Assembly: GCF_004210375.1 (NCBI RefSeq)
Contig: NC_134830.1
Coordinates: 168,275,874 to 168,339,873 of the forward strand
DNA from: Tachypleus tridentatus
Taxonomy: Eukaryota > Arthropoda > Merostomata > Xiphosura > Limulidae
Length of the DNA: 64,000 nucleotides
Reading direction: 5' to 3'
The notes beneath the pieces were generated by a model that was not told the origin of the DNA, made no database searches, and worked only from the letters and a program-made list of their open reading frames with translations. Position numbers and translations under genes: made by a program. This document shows positions 1-13,300 of this stretch, in pieces (position 1 is the stretch's first letter; each line of letters opens with the position of its first letter).

Positions 1-1098
1 ATTTTAATGGTTTAATTATTTTTATAATGTTAGCAATGTAGCTTTGACTTTTCAAGTGGGTGTGGCTGACCATAAACTTAAGAAAAAATTACATCTTTTT
101 CCCAGTGGGAAGAAACTCTTGGAATATCTCCAGATGGTAGTAAAATACATGTGTATGAAAAATTTTGATTTTCTGAAATGATAGTCATTAGCTACTCCCA
201 AGTTTCTTGTATAAATAACTCTTAAAAGTTGAGAATTACAACCTTGAATGGATCATATGACTGCAAAAACAGCAGTTTTAATTGTTGTTTCAGGTGTTTA
301 CTTTCAAAATAAAAAAAATAAAACTAGGATAATATGAAATTATAATACACTTGATATTAATATCTCATTAAAATATATTGATAGTAGAGTGGTTTATGTG
401 AATCTTGGATATTACTCAGCACCATAGCAGAAAGAAATTTTAAAATGGCTGCAGGAACCATAGGGTTAAAAATATATTTTTTGTTCTGAAACACTGTTAT
501 TGCATTTTGATAAATAAAAGTATTGAAATCTTATCTGATGTTATATTATTTTGCATATTACTTGATAAAATATTCATGACTGTATTTCTGTGTATTTGTA
601 TTCAAATACTTGGCAGGTTTTCTGTATTAATTTTTGTTCATATCCATAAAAATATGAAATATTAATATTTGTATTTCATCTCTAGTGTTTCCTTTCCTGT
701 TAAAATAATTAAAACAGAGACAACTTATCCACATACAGTTGTGTGTATCAATGGCTTATTTACTTGTTTTTATCACAGCAGTGATGTCTTAAGTGTATGT
801 TATGTAATCTAATAGTAATTGAATTTCTTTGTTTTTCTTATTACTGACTGTTGAATTAAGCAGATATTTCGTGTGTTGGGACTTTTATCTGTTGTGTGAT
901 TTGTAAGGAGACCATATGAGTAACTCTATTGAATTTATTATTGCTATCATTAGAGAACAGTAGGTACAAAATATTTAACTGTATAGGCTGAGGAATAATT
1001 TTGTTTCAAAGAGCAGATAAATATGACAATTTGAATGTTCTTAACAAAGTTGTAGATGTTTTGCCTTTTTTGTGCTATTGATAATTACATTTCTATAG
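1..1098 (+). other. intron of FAM13-like gene (3' part), nothing else recognised
   Basis: AT-rich sequence with no coding similarity that I can see. The start of the RhoGAP domain expected before the arginine finger is not found here, so the upstream exons lie outside the window. The intron ends at an acceptor TTTCTATAG at 1090-1098. Confidence 0.7.
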
Positions 1099-1308
1099 GT
1101 TTGAAACAAGAAGGTTTATTCAGAATAGGAGGTAATGCTCGCTTGATAGAAAAACTTAAAGCTGTCATTGACCAGACTGGGGATGCTCTGTTAGAGACAG
1201 AAGGAGATGTGCCCTCTGCTGCCAGCTTGTTAAAGCTCTTCCTTCGAGAACTTCCTGAGCCAGTTGTACCTGCATCACTCTGCCCAGAGTTTCTGAATGC
1301 TGTTCGAA
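1099..1308 (+). CDS. FAM13A: FAM13-like exon 1 of window: RhoGAP domain, arginine finger
   Basis: Acceptor ends at 1098 and donor GTGAGT begins at 1309. The first two bases finish a Gly codon begun in an upstream exon, and the last base starts an Asn codon. The exon encodes LKQEGLFRIGG, where the Arg at 1122-1124 is the RhoGAP catalytic arginine finger, and SAASLLKLFLRELPEPVVP, which carries the conserved Lys and Arg of the second GAP motif. The domain therefore looks catalytically equipped in this half. Confidence 0.93.
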
Positions 1309-4300
1309 GTGAGTGTTTCTTAGTTTTTATTCACAGTCTTTAGCCTTAGGATAAACACTTGTAAGTCATACCATGAAGTTTAGACAGTTTTGTGATTTGT
1401 TTTTACATGATGTTTGTTATGAACAGTGAGATGTATTACTTTTAAAGATTGTTATATACGCACTGAAGTGTTAATTAAATCTATTCCTGTATCTAAAAGT
1501 ATTTTGCTTATAACTTTTCCAGTATTAACAGAAAACATTTTCATATTAACATATCCTAAAAATTCTCAGTAACATTCTGAGGAAAAAACAACCATCTGGT
1601 GATTTTTAATATCAATATAATTCATGGCATGTTTGTTTTGAAAGATAGCCTATGTTTTAACAATTCTTTATTTTGAAACTGGGCTAATGTTTTTTTGCAC
1701 AAGTCTGTTTTAACAAGTACCCTTTGTTTTTATAATTCTTTATTTTGATAGGCAGTCTCTGTTTTCACAATGCTTTGTTTAGAGAGGCAAGCCTTATACT
1801 TTGACAAGCAGCTAATGTTTCTATAATCTTTTATTTGGACAATTTTTTTTAGAAGCCTTTGTTTTGACAAGAAGCTTTTGTTTTTACTATATTTTATTTT
1901 GACAAATAGCCTCTTTTCACAAGGCAGTTTATAAACATTTTTATTTTGACAAGAAACTTGTTTTTACAAGCCATTGTTTTGGCAAGCAGCCTTTGTTTTT
2001 ACAGTTATTTATTTGGACAAGAAGGCTCTGTTTTTACAGAAATTACTTGTGAAAAAGTCTTGCATTTTTACAGGTTTTTATTTTGAAAGATATTATACTT
2101 TTTATAGGTTTTTATTTTGAAAGACAGTCTTTGTTTATATATAAATAGTCAGTCTAGACTTTAAAACTCTCTATTTGGCTTCACCAAGTTTAATAGTCTA
2201 TTTTTATTTTGTGTGTGTCCTACAAAATTTACTTTTGTGGCATTTACAGGCTTCTAGTTTCAAAGCCTTTGAATTGGTTCAGTATATATTCCACAAATAT
2301 TATTCCAAACATAAGAAACCAGCCAGGCTACCATCTAAACATGTACAAATTTTTAACAAGTACAGACTGAGCACATGTACACTGAAAACCACAAAGAATT
2401 TCAACATTTGTATTATCATTCTAGTTGGCAATGTTACAATATAACCTTTATAAATTTTGAGATTGACTTCCTGCAGTGGACATAAAATATAGCCTAATGT
2501 GGCTTTCCTCTCAAACAAATAAATCAAACCAGACAAGCTCATCCTTTCAACCATGTGTGCATTATAATGTTATGCTCAATTCCACTTTTCATTGATAAAA
2601 GAGTAGTCCAAGAGTTAGTTGTGGTTGGTGTTAACAAGCTGCCTTCCTTTAGGTGTTTAACAACATTCAAGAACTATTTTTACAACAGTTAATTTTTCAA
2701 TACTGGTGCAAACTGTTAAGATATCACATGTCATAGCAACTCTGAACTCTCATGTTAGTGACACTTTGGAAATGCTATTTCCTTTCCCTGATATGTTTCT
2801 TCTTGCAGACTGTGGAGATCAAAGACAGGAATGTGCTATGAGATTGAAGTGTCTAGTAGAAAAGATGCCTTCTGAAAATTTCAACCTTCTGAAGTACCTC
2901 TCACAGTTTTTGAAGGAAGTAGCTGATCACAAGGAACAAAACAGAATGGGACCATTAGCACTAGGTATTGTGTTTGGACCCAACATATTCAGGTTGGTTT
3001 CCTACCTACTGTGTTTTTTTCTTAATTAGACTTCAGGTAAAGGACACTTTTTCTTTGTATGTGTATACATTCAAAAATTAACTTCAAGTCAGGTAGTTTT
3101 ACCCTTTGAAATACCAAAAGCCTTTTCTTGTTCAGTTAGAACTTGTACTGTTAAGAAAGCTTAACTAGAAATTTCCAAATGTTCTGTTTTGCTTTACAGA
3201 GGGTGCTTCACTTATCCACAATTCTCCACTTTCCTACTTTCCAAGTGACTTATTGGACAGGCATCAGGAGACTTGTATGTCATGTTTACCTTTTAATTTA
3301 TTCTTCATAAAAATTGCACCTTTTACACTGAAGTAACATGAGAAGGTGCTGCCTTTTGGATGTAGACAGAGGGTGCATTTTAGTGGCTTATGATAACTTG
3401 GTTGGCATCTCTGCATATATGGTATTAGAGATATCAGAAACAAGAATAGTGTTATCACCAAATATCTATGCTCCAACATGGATGTGAATCATCAGTTTTT
3501 TTGTTCTGATTTATTTTTCTGTATGTTCTAGTATTAACATTGCACTCTTATCACAAGTTCTACTCTTCTGCCATAACTTAGGTTTTCTTGTTGATTTCCA
3601 TGCTATTAAATTTGCCACAACATTATTTCTGGTGTGTTTATATTTGCCATTATTAGAAATGCCATAAATTTGTTAGAGGCCTAACTTAAGCACTTTCCTT
3701 ATAGTTTTCTAGGTTAAGTAGTTGTTGAGTTGTCAGTAGTTATTGTTCAGCATGTTTTATATCTGTATACTGATGTGTACTTTTTTTGCTATTTTACTTT
3801 CATCATTTTATCTTCAGTTTCAGGATAACTATATTCAAATGTAGTTATTCTTCAAGCTTGATGGAATGAATTTCTTGTAAGATTTTGTATATTCTGCCCA
3901 ACACCTGGTGTACACCATTTCCAGAGTGTCTGAACTTGTGAATACTTTTGACTTCAAACTAAAATAATACAAAATAAGAAAGATGCTACAATTAAACATC
4001 TTTTTGTACACTTAGAAACTATATTTTTATGGATTCATCCAATGAGGACTATGGTACGTTCTTAAACTTCTGCATTTGTTCGAGGAAACTCAAGTATTTT
4101 ATGTTGCCCATCTACCATAAGTCAAGATTATGAAATTATATGTAATAAAAAAAATATATACATATCGGGACTCTTGGATGTAATGTTTACCTCTTAATTT
4201 GTTCTAAAAAAATTACCTTCTGCAATGAATTATCCTGAGAGGATGTTGCCTTCTGAAAGTGGACATATATACATTCTGAGGGCTAATGATGCTTTTATAG

Positions 4301-7300
4301 GTACCTTTCCCACCTCCATGTGCATGGCACTAGAGATACGAAACAAGACTACTGTTACCACTAGGTGTTTTAGCTTCAGCCAGGATGTAGATCATCTGTG
4401 TTTTTATTTTTATTTTTTTTTTTCTGTATGTTCTTATAATTATGGTTCTTTGTACTTACATTGAGCTTATGCTTGGAGATTGATGTGGTTGTTTCTTTAG
4501 TTCTTCATGAGCACTGACTAATGTGATTAATTTGTGTGACTCACTGACCTTTCAGATGTGGATGAAGAGGGGCTACCATGTATAGACTAAGACATTTCAT
4601 AATTCATGTTTGAGCTATTAGTCTCAGAACCTTCATTGCAGGAGAAAGACATTGTATTCTTCTGTCTGTTTATGTCATCATCTATGGCCCATAATTAGTT
4701 TTACAGATTTGGTACACCATTACTTCTCATAAAACCAACAACTTTGTTTGAATTAAAGAGCATCATGTTTGAGTAAGTATCTTGCTGAGATAAATGCCTT
4801 CCTTTTAGTGTCCTATAGGTGCAGTCTTTTCATAAGATTGGCCTACTCCACTCATCATTTGTTGTATCCAGTTCTGTGAATTACTGTCCGATTCTGTTTG
4901 TAAGAGATCTGTTAAAAAATACGCGGACTGTTTGAGTTGCGCAGCTCCAGTTGGTTCCAGGGGAATCTGCTTGGTGTCGCTAGGTTCACACAGATCAGCT
5001 GATTACGACGCCATTTCCCGATTGCAGATATCTTCATTTGTGTATTAGCTACGTGGTTTTAAGTGAAGTGTTATTTTTTCATTTTGCAGATTTCAGAATG
5101 AATGACCTGAAGGAGCAAGGACTTGCTGTGAAATTTTGTGTTAAACTTGGAAAATCTGCGACTGAAACTTTTGCTATGCTTAACACGGCTTACGGTGATG
5201 TTGCTATAAAGCGTACGGCATGTTTCAAGTGGCATGAACGTTTTAAGGATGGTCAACAGTCCATTGAAGATGATGAGTGTCCTGGACGTCCTTCCACGTC
5301 AACTGATGACCCACACGTCGACAAAATCAACACCCTGGAGCGGGCAAATCGACGTCTGACTGTCAGGGAGCTTGCTGAAGAGTGTGGGATATCAGTTGGA
5401 TCTTGTTACGAGATTTTGACTGAAAAATTGAAGATGCATTGCGTTGCTGCGAAATTTGTGCCTCAGAACTCGTGAGTTTTTGGCCAAACACTCGATCACT
5501 GTTCTTCCCCACCCCCCCTACTCACCTGACCTTGCTCCTTGCAATTTTTTCTTGTTCCCCAAACTCAAAAGACCCTTGAAAGGAAGAAGATTTGAGACAA
5601 TTCCCAAGATTAAGGCAAATGCGACAAAGGAGCTGGAGGACATTACAAAAGAAGCGTACCAGGACTGTTTCAACAAGTGGAAACACCATTGGGATAAGTG
5701 TGTGTGTTGGGGGGGAGAGTACTTTGAAGGGGTCCCAGACCTGTAACTTCTAAATAAAGTACATTTTGTTTTATGACGTCAGTCCGCATATTTTGAACAG
5801 CCCTCGTATTCTGATTTTGCTGGATAATGTATTTCATGTAGTTAAAATATACTTTCTGTCTGTAACTTGTTGAGTTATATTTTTGGTTTCTTTTCGTCAT
5901 TGGTTCCAACCTCTTTTTCAATGTGGATATTCTGGCTTTTTATTATTTCAGAGCAAAGTTGATGTGATTTGAATTTTATGTTTTTAGAGTTTATATGAAT
6001 TTCAGATAGATATCTACCTTTAAAATACTTTCCATTTTGTGTCTGTGCAACAGTTCACATCAGCATCTTTCAATAAAATCTAAATTATGATGGGAAAGCA
6101 AAGATTATGTTACATTCTGGATGCTTCTTTAATAAATCACATGGAAAATGAAAGTGTGGAGAATTATGGGTAAGTAATGCTTGCTTTATAATGCATAAAG
6201 GGCATTTAGAAGTTTGTATTGTCCAACTCAAGAAGGTAAAACTTTCAGTATTTTAGAGGAAAGTACCTACTTAAAATTTATTATAATTCAAAAAATGTTA
6301 AAGGTACATTTTCTTATAGAAACCTATGTGTCAGATGTTAATTTCATAATATGGAAGATAGTGTAGAGCATGGTAATTATCAAAATTTTAAATGACATAT
6401 GTTTTAGTCGGTTGTCAAACATAAAATATCCAAACCACAGTTATATTTGTTATTCCAAAAGTAGTGCAAATATTTTAAATTGGTACTGAATTTGTTTTAT
6501 GTTTTTAGAAATTTATCAGTTGCATTGGTATGTGTGAAATATTTTCTATAATGCATAAAATCAGAATGTCATTTGAGAAATTATTTTGTTGTTATTCTTG
6601 CAGTTAATAACTTAATATTCTATTTGCATCAGAGTTAGAAATTAAAAATTAACTTTACTGACACTGTCAGAATTCTATAAAAAATCTTCTGAAATAAATT
6701 TTTTCTTTGAAATTGATTATTGACAGAAATACTCAAATGTATTGTTATACCTCTGAAATTTACAAGAGCTTGTATGATAATAGAAATAAATAGTTTATGT
6801 GGACTTCTAGTTATGTTTATTTCTATAGTTTTTACACACTTTTATTATCTTTTTATATTTGTTTTGCAGGTTCTCTGATGACATGAAAGGTTTAAAAGAT
6901 CAGTCGGTAACTAATCAAGTGATTGGATACTTTATTACGGACTATTATGCAATATTTGAAGGTGACTCTGAGTTATATTCAACAAAGACTTCTGCTGTTA
7001 GACAAGAAAAGGAACCACTAACGATAGAAAGGAAATCTTCGAAACTGTCAGTTCCCGTAGATTCAGAAAAACCAAAGGTAGATTTATATTGTAGATCTAT
7101 TATTATTAAAAGGCTGTCAGGTTAATTTCTGAAATAGTTTTATTGTAACATAGCAAGTAAAGTTTAGCCCTGTTAAGTCATTCTTACTAGTTTAAGATAA
7201 ATATTCATATTTAACATGAACTAAAAAGAAAACAAAGTATCAGATGTTTACACTAGATCTGCTCTTTAAAACTTTAATTCAATTTTTAAGATACAATCTT

Positions 7301-10300
7301 ATTATTATTAGTTGTTTTGTTTAAGGTGATATTCCTTCAGTAAAATTTGATTATCATACTTGGTTACTTAGACAGTAAATGTTTCATTAACTGAGAGAAA
7401 TTTTAACAATTCAGATATAACTTTTATTAGCTAAACAGTTAATTGTATTTTGTAATAATTGTGACTTTGCCCTTGACCTCGACATTAAAACGTGAATACA
7501 GTTTTACTTCTTGAGTTGCTTGTAGGTCAGAATTTATTTTTCTAATGAACCTGATTTGTATTTTCTTTCACTGCCAGGTTTTCACCATAAAATGTGTGAC
7601 CCTAAATCACAAAACTGCATTGTTTTGTAAGATGAGTAAACTATATTTATTACATTAGTATTAAAATATAACTGTCTTCTGAGTCTGAGTTAGGACAAGC
7701 TAATATTCTAGTTAAAACTTAAATAATTAACTTTCTTACAATGGGCTTGGTCAATTCAACTTCATTTGTAAGATCAAATAGACCATTTTAGTTTCCATAT
7801 TATTGTTTCTAATATGTTTTATGTACTTTCAAGAAATTTCACAAGCTTTTAGTAATCATTGAGTCTTTTGTAGACAAAAGAAATGGAACTCTTAATGAAA
7901 TATTTTCACTAAAAATTTTTTTCATGAGTATATATGTTGAAAGTGTTGAATATTCCAAGCAAAAAGTGATTTTATGTTAAGGTTATAAATACTTTTTATC
8001 AAAAAAATCTCAAATTTAATTTGTTTAATCTCTAAAATCTCCTAAATTATTATTCATGCAATTTCTTTCAGTAACTTTGTGTTATTTTATGTACCCTATT
8101 TCTAATCCCATCACACCAAACATGTTCATCCTTTCAGCCATGGGGGCATTATAATTTGATGGTCACTCCCAATATTCATTGGTAAAAGAGTATCCCAAGG
8201 GTTGGCAGTTAGTGGTGATGACTAGTTGCCTTCCCTCTAGTCTGACACTGCTAAATTAGGGACAGCTAGTGCAGATAGCTCTCATGTAGCTTTGTGTGAA
8301 TTTCAGAAGCAAACAAACAATCAATCAACATTTTTCGCTTCTGTAAATGTTACAAAATAGAATTGCTCATAGTTTCATTTGGTTACATTTTGAAAGATCA
8401 TTATTCTTGTTTAGTTACATCTGTAATGCAGATTTATATTATCTGAATTATAAAATGCCCACAGTAACAAGCAGTGGACATTTGTTGTTTTGTCTCTTTC
8501 AGCGGATAGCCACTGCTCCAACTTCAGTTAGTCAGTCTTTGGCTTTTGAGCCTTTGTCCATTGTTATACCACCCTTAGAAAAATATGTTATCCAAGAGAA
8601 GCAAGTTCCTGCTTTGATTGTGGATAGGTAAATGAAACATTTAATTCTAGAATCAAAATTTATTTTCCGTGTATTTTACAACTTTATACACTTTAATAGT
8701 TTTTGCATCATATTGGTAAATAACACATGTATATGTTTTTATAGAATGAAACTCTGAAACTTAATTAACTTGGAGAGTAATGAGTTTTAATACATCTTGG
8801 ACTTAAATATTAAAACCCAACTTCAGCCATGCTGAGTAAAGTACCAAATACCATATATTCCTTACTAATTCAAAACTTTTTTTTAATAATAAAAGCAATT
8901 TACTAGGTTTCTTCAATATGAATGTCAGCTCGTGTATAAGATTGGACAATAATGTTACATTCTTTCAGGGCATGTTCAAGTACATTAATAGACTTAATAG
9001 GGAATTAATTTTGAAGAAACTTCTAGTAAATTACTTTTAATGAAAATCTTGGAGATCTAAGCCTTGTTTTTGTTGTTGTTGTTGATGAAATGTAATGTTT
9101 CATGACAGTTACACACTTTATGGAAAAGTGCTTATAAATATGTGTATTAAAGATAAAGAATGCCAAAATAAAATTCATGTTTTAGTTTTTACAGTCATGT
9201 TACTACATGTGTTACTTATCTCCAACTTATGTTCAGTATGCTTAATGTCTCATAGATTTTCAGTTTTGAAACTCAAAATACTGTTGAAACCTTACAAACA
9301 ATTTAGAAATATCATTAGTTTCTAAAACAGTTATTACATAATTAACTAGCAGATAGTCCAGTGTGGCTTTGCTATAAGAAAAACACACATACTCACACAT
9401 AATTAACTATTTTTCATTGTTTGTGTGTTTGAGACAGTTAGTAATTAAATTTGTTTCTATTTGGAATGAAACACTAATTATTAATTATAATCTTTGGGAT
9501 TGTTTTTATTCTGTGTTCAAAACTCATTTATATGATCATGCTATCAAGTTACACAATACTACTGAAATATAGTTCACATTCAGAACTCTCTTGCTGTAGT
9601 ATTAGAGGTTGTTAAAGTATTTGTTTGTTTGTTTTAATAATTTTGAAAATGGAACCCAAATCTTTTACTAAGTTAAGGTAAGAATGTAATTAGAAATTGA
9701 ATACAATACTAATGAAAATAGCTAAGTATTTGGTTGTTAGATGAAACAAAAGTATGTGAATTTTAAGTAGTTTTTAAAAGAAAATATAAGACCAAGTTGT
9801 ATAATATCAAATAGTTAGATAGTTATTATTATAAGTTTTGTTTCTGCTTTTAATAAAATATTACAACAAATTAATGTTTTTTAAATTTTATTCCAGAGTT
9901 GTGGAACAGACTATAAACCAAAGAATAACAAAACATCTGTTTGGTGAACATACAAAAGAACCATATAGTGGTAAGTGTTTTTATTAGTTGTAATGGATTT
10001 ATATTATTAAAGCAGAAGTATGTTTACTTTTTTTTTTTTGTTTCAATCTGGCATTTTGGAGTTAAAGAATTTTTTATTTAATTTAAAGTTTTGAAATGAG
10101 TGTTTTTGATCATGTGAACTGGTTTTCACTGTTAAAAATATTCGTTTGATAAATTTTGAGCACTAACTTTATTATTGTGTGTAGATATATATGTATTGTA
10201 AAATAAATATAGAAGTACAAGCTATACACAGGTTAGTTGTAACTAGGTGGTGAATTTATTGACATTAGACAGTATTGCTGAAAATACAAAATATAACCAA

Positions 10301-13300
10301 GTAAGTTGTATAGTGTCATAATATGTGCATCTTGGCTCTTTGTTCACACAACATATTACACTGTTTCAAGTAAGTTGTATAGTGTAATAATATGTGCATC
10401 TTGGCTCTTTGTTCACACAACATATTACACTGTTTCAAGTAAGTTGTATAGTGTAATAATATGTGCATCTTGGCTCTTTGTTCACACAACATATTACACT
10501 GTTTTCATGCTACCATGCATTATTTTCCATTGTACAGTTCTGGAATATTTTTCCAGTTGTTCTGTATTATTTTTCATGATTCATCCAAATTATTTGGTCA
10601 CCTTTTTCTCCAGTTTTTACACAAGTTCATACAGCATTAATAACATTTGTAGCATGACTTGTCAAAGCTAAACCAGGGTTATGAGTGCTCTATCGGTTTC
10701 ATTCCTATCAAGATAACATATTATGTTTCTGTATGTTTGGATTACTGTCTAGGTGAAAAATGAATCGTGTTCAATGATTGGTGTTTCTTATAGAATGATG
10801 TGATGGATCAGGTTGAGTCTGCATGTCTGTCCTTGTCAAGGTGTTGTGAATTGTATGTAGATCACTGAAATCATTGACTAAGGCAAAGCCATTAAACTTG
10901 TACTGATTGTCCACTTTGCTTCATTTTAAATATTTTGTATTGATTTTTATATCTTTCATTTCTACATCATTGAACAAACTGTTATTGATTGTTGATAAAG
11001 AATTCAAACTCAGATCTTTCTGTAAAAAGTAAATTTCTCTCGCTTTCTTTTATCCTTAGTTTGTGGTCTGATGCCAGTTTCTATCTTTTGGTTTGGTTAT
11101 CTCTTCTAAGTAGCATATTTTAAGTCACTACACATTCATTCATGCCACTCTTTCCAAGGTTTTTTTCTCACTTGCATTTGTAGCAAGGTAATTGGTAAAA
11201 ATCTGGGCTCAGTTATTATCTTTCTCATAAAACATGACTACCTGTACATTTATAGGCTGTATTTAAGTTAACACTTTCTGATTCATTGCATGACAACAGT
11301 GAAAGTGTAAATTATTGATAAAATTTTGTGCTCTGGTTCATTATTTTTCTTGTGATAAAGGGGTTAATATTTGCATAGGATTTATCTTTCACATCCTTTG
11401 TTTTTTTCTCACAATTTCAGTTAGTATTCTAAGTATGGTACATATAAAAACATCCATCCATACACGTATATATTACTTATATATTGCAAGTTTAGTGTAG
11501 ACTAATGTTCCATGTTTGTCCTAGTTCATTTGTCCCATAAAAGAAAACGTAAGGAGCGTAGAACATCAGAGGAAGAGCCAAAGAGCTCAAGGTCAAACTC
11601 TGAGGAACGTCTCTTGGATTGGGGACCAGTTACTGAAGATGTGACATCAATACGTCGTTGCAGTAGTCATGAAGAGATTACTCCCAAAGAATCAATAGAG
11701 AATGTACAAGATAATGCAGATCAGAAACAGGTCTTTTACATATTTATATAAAGATATCAGAGTTTGTTCTATTTTTGTACAGTTTATCTTCCTAAAGTTA
11801 GATTACTTTATATACTTTTTAGATATTATACACTAATTACATTGTCAAAAACCTTTTAATCTTTAAAGTTGCTTTTTGATATATAATTATTAATGATACT
11901 ATCAATAATTGTTTGCTTCTACTTTCTGTGTACATTTATTGATGCATGTCTGTAATTTATGAATAAATAGGGTTTATGTGGTGTATCAGATAAGTTTTTT
12001 TTTAAATTCACAATTTCTAGGTAAAGTTAAGTATAGTATAAGGGTACTATATTAAACATTGTAATAAAAATAGGAAGTAAACTTTGTGATGATGAGAAAT
12101 CTACATGAAGTAAAAATGTATTTCAAGATAACTTGTATGGGTATTTAAACTTTTATTAAAATAAAGTAGAGAACAACATTTCAACCTTCTTAGGTCATCT
12201 TCAAGTTAACAAAGAGGGTTTGCAGTCCTTGATAATTCATTGTGTTGGCATCTTTTTTTATTGTTGGCACCTTAGTTTGTGTAGTTTTTTGTTGTGGCAG
12301 ATTTTTTTTCTTGTCGTTCTTACTGTTGATTTGACTGATGTGGCATTGTATGAGTCCATAAATGTCTGGTTGAATGCAGCAGGCCAATTGATAGTCTAGA
12401 TTCATTTTTTGTTTCCATAAGTCATTTAATTCTTTGTATTTTGGGTTTAACACAGCATTTACTAGTTTGCTTGTTTTTTTTCTGTAAATTAAGAATGATG
12501 TCTGTACACTGATTAAGATTCGTGGATAGTTTGCTTGTTTTTTTTCTGTAAATTAAGAATGATGTCTGTACACTGATAAAGATTCGTGGATAGTTTGCTT
12601 GTTTTTTTCTGTAAATTAAGAATGATGTCTGTACACTGATAAAGATTCGTGGATAGTTTGCTTGTTTTTTTTCTGTAAATTAAGAATGATGTCTGTACAC
12701 TGATTAAGATTCGTGGATAGTTTACTTGTTTTTTTTCTGTAAATTAAGAATGATGTCTGTACACTGATTAAGATTTGTGGATAGTTTACTTGTTTTTTTC
12801 TGTAAATTAAGAATGATGTCTGTACACTGATTAAGAATTGTGGATAGTTTGCTTGTTTTTTTTTCTGTAAATTAAGAATGATGTCTGTACACTGATTAAG
12901 ATTCGTGGATAGTTTTATCTTCACAAAATTACAGATTAGTTTTTCCTTTCTGTACTGTTGGATGAAAGAAATTTCATTTCTTCTATTGATAATTTTTTGA
13001 CTTAAGTTTCTTAGTTTCGTTAGTATCCCATGAGTGTGTACGCTTAAATGTGATATAATATAGATAAGTTCAGGAATAAGGGAGTTTAAACAGATAACAC
13101 AGTATGCAAAGAAACACAATAGACTTGCACTTCTTGTATATAGTGAAGTAATTTGTGTTGAAGAGAAACCCAGTTGAAATAAAAATGTATTCTCAAGATG
13201 GCTGATATGGATATTAAAACTATAGTTGAAAGAAAGTACAGAACAATGTTTCGACCTTCTCAGGCCATCTTTAAGTTAACAAAGAGAGTTTGCAACAGTT

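Noticed and set aside
2175..2444. exon following exon 1 at the acceptor CATTTACAG (about 2250)
   Set aside because: The sequence does not resemble RhoGAP, whereas 2809-2992 matches the domain and fits the splice phase directly.
10306..10671. 121-codon plus-strand open frame with repeated YSVIICASWLFVHTTYY
   Set aside because: It exists only because the tandem unit is 69 bases (divisible by three); it lies in an intron and starts with splice-donor-like GTAAGT sequence.
10300..12930. CRISPR-like array interpretation of the tandem repeats
   Set aside because: Units are directly adjacent without unique spacers and the genome is eukaryotic; these are minisatellites.
12616..13119. 167-codon minus-strand open frame as a host gene
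   Set aside because: Its C-terminal half is the 63-bp tandem array and its N-terminal half resembles a Penelope-like N-terminus, so it is transposon-derived.
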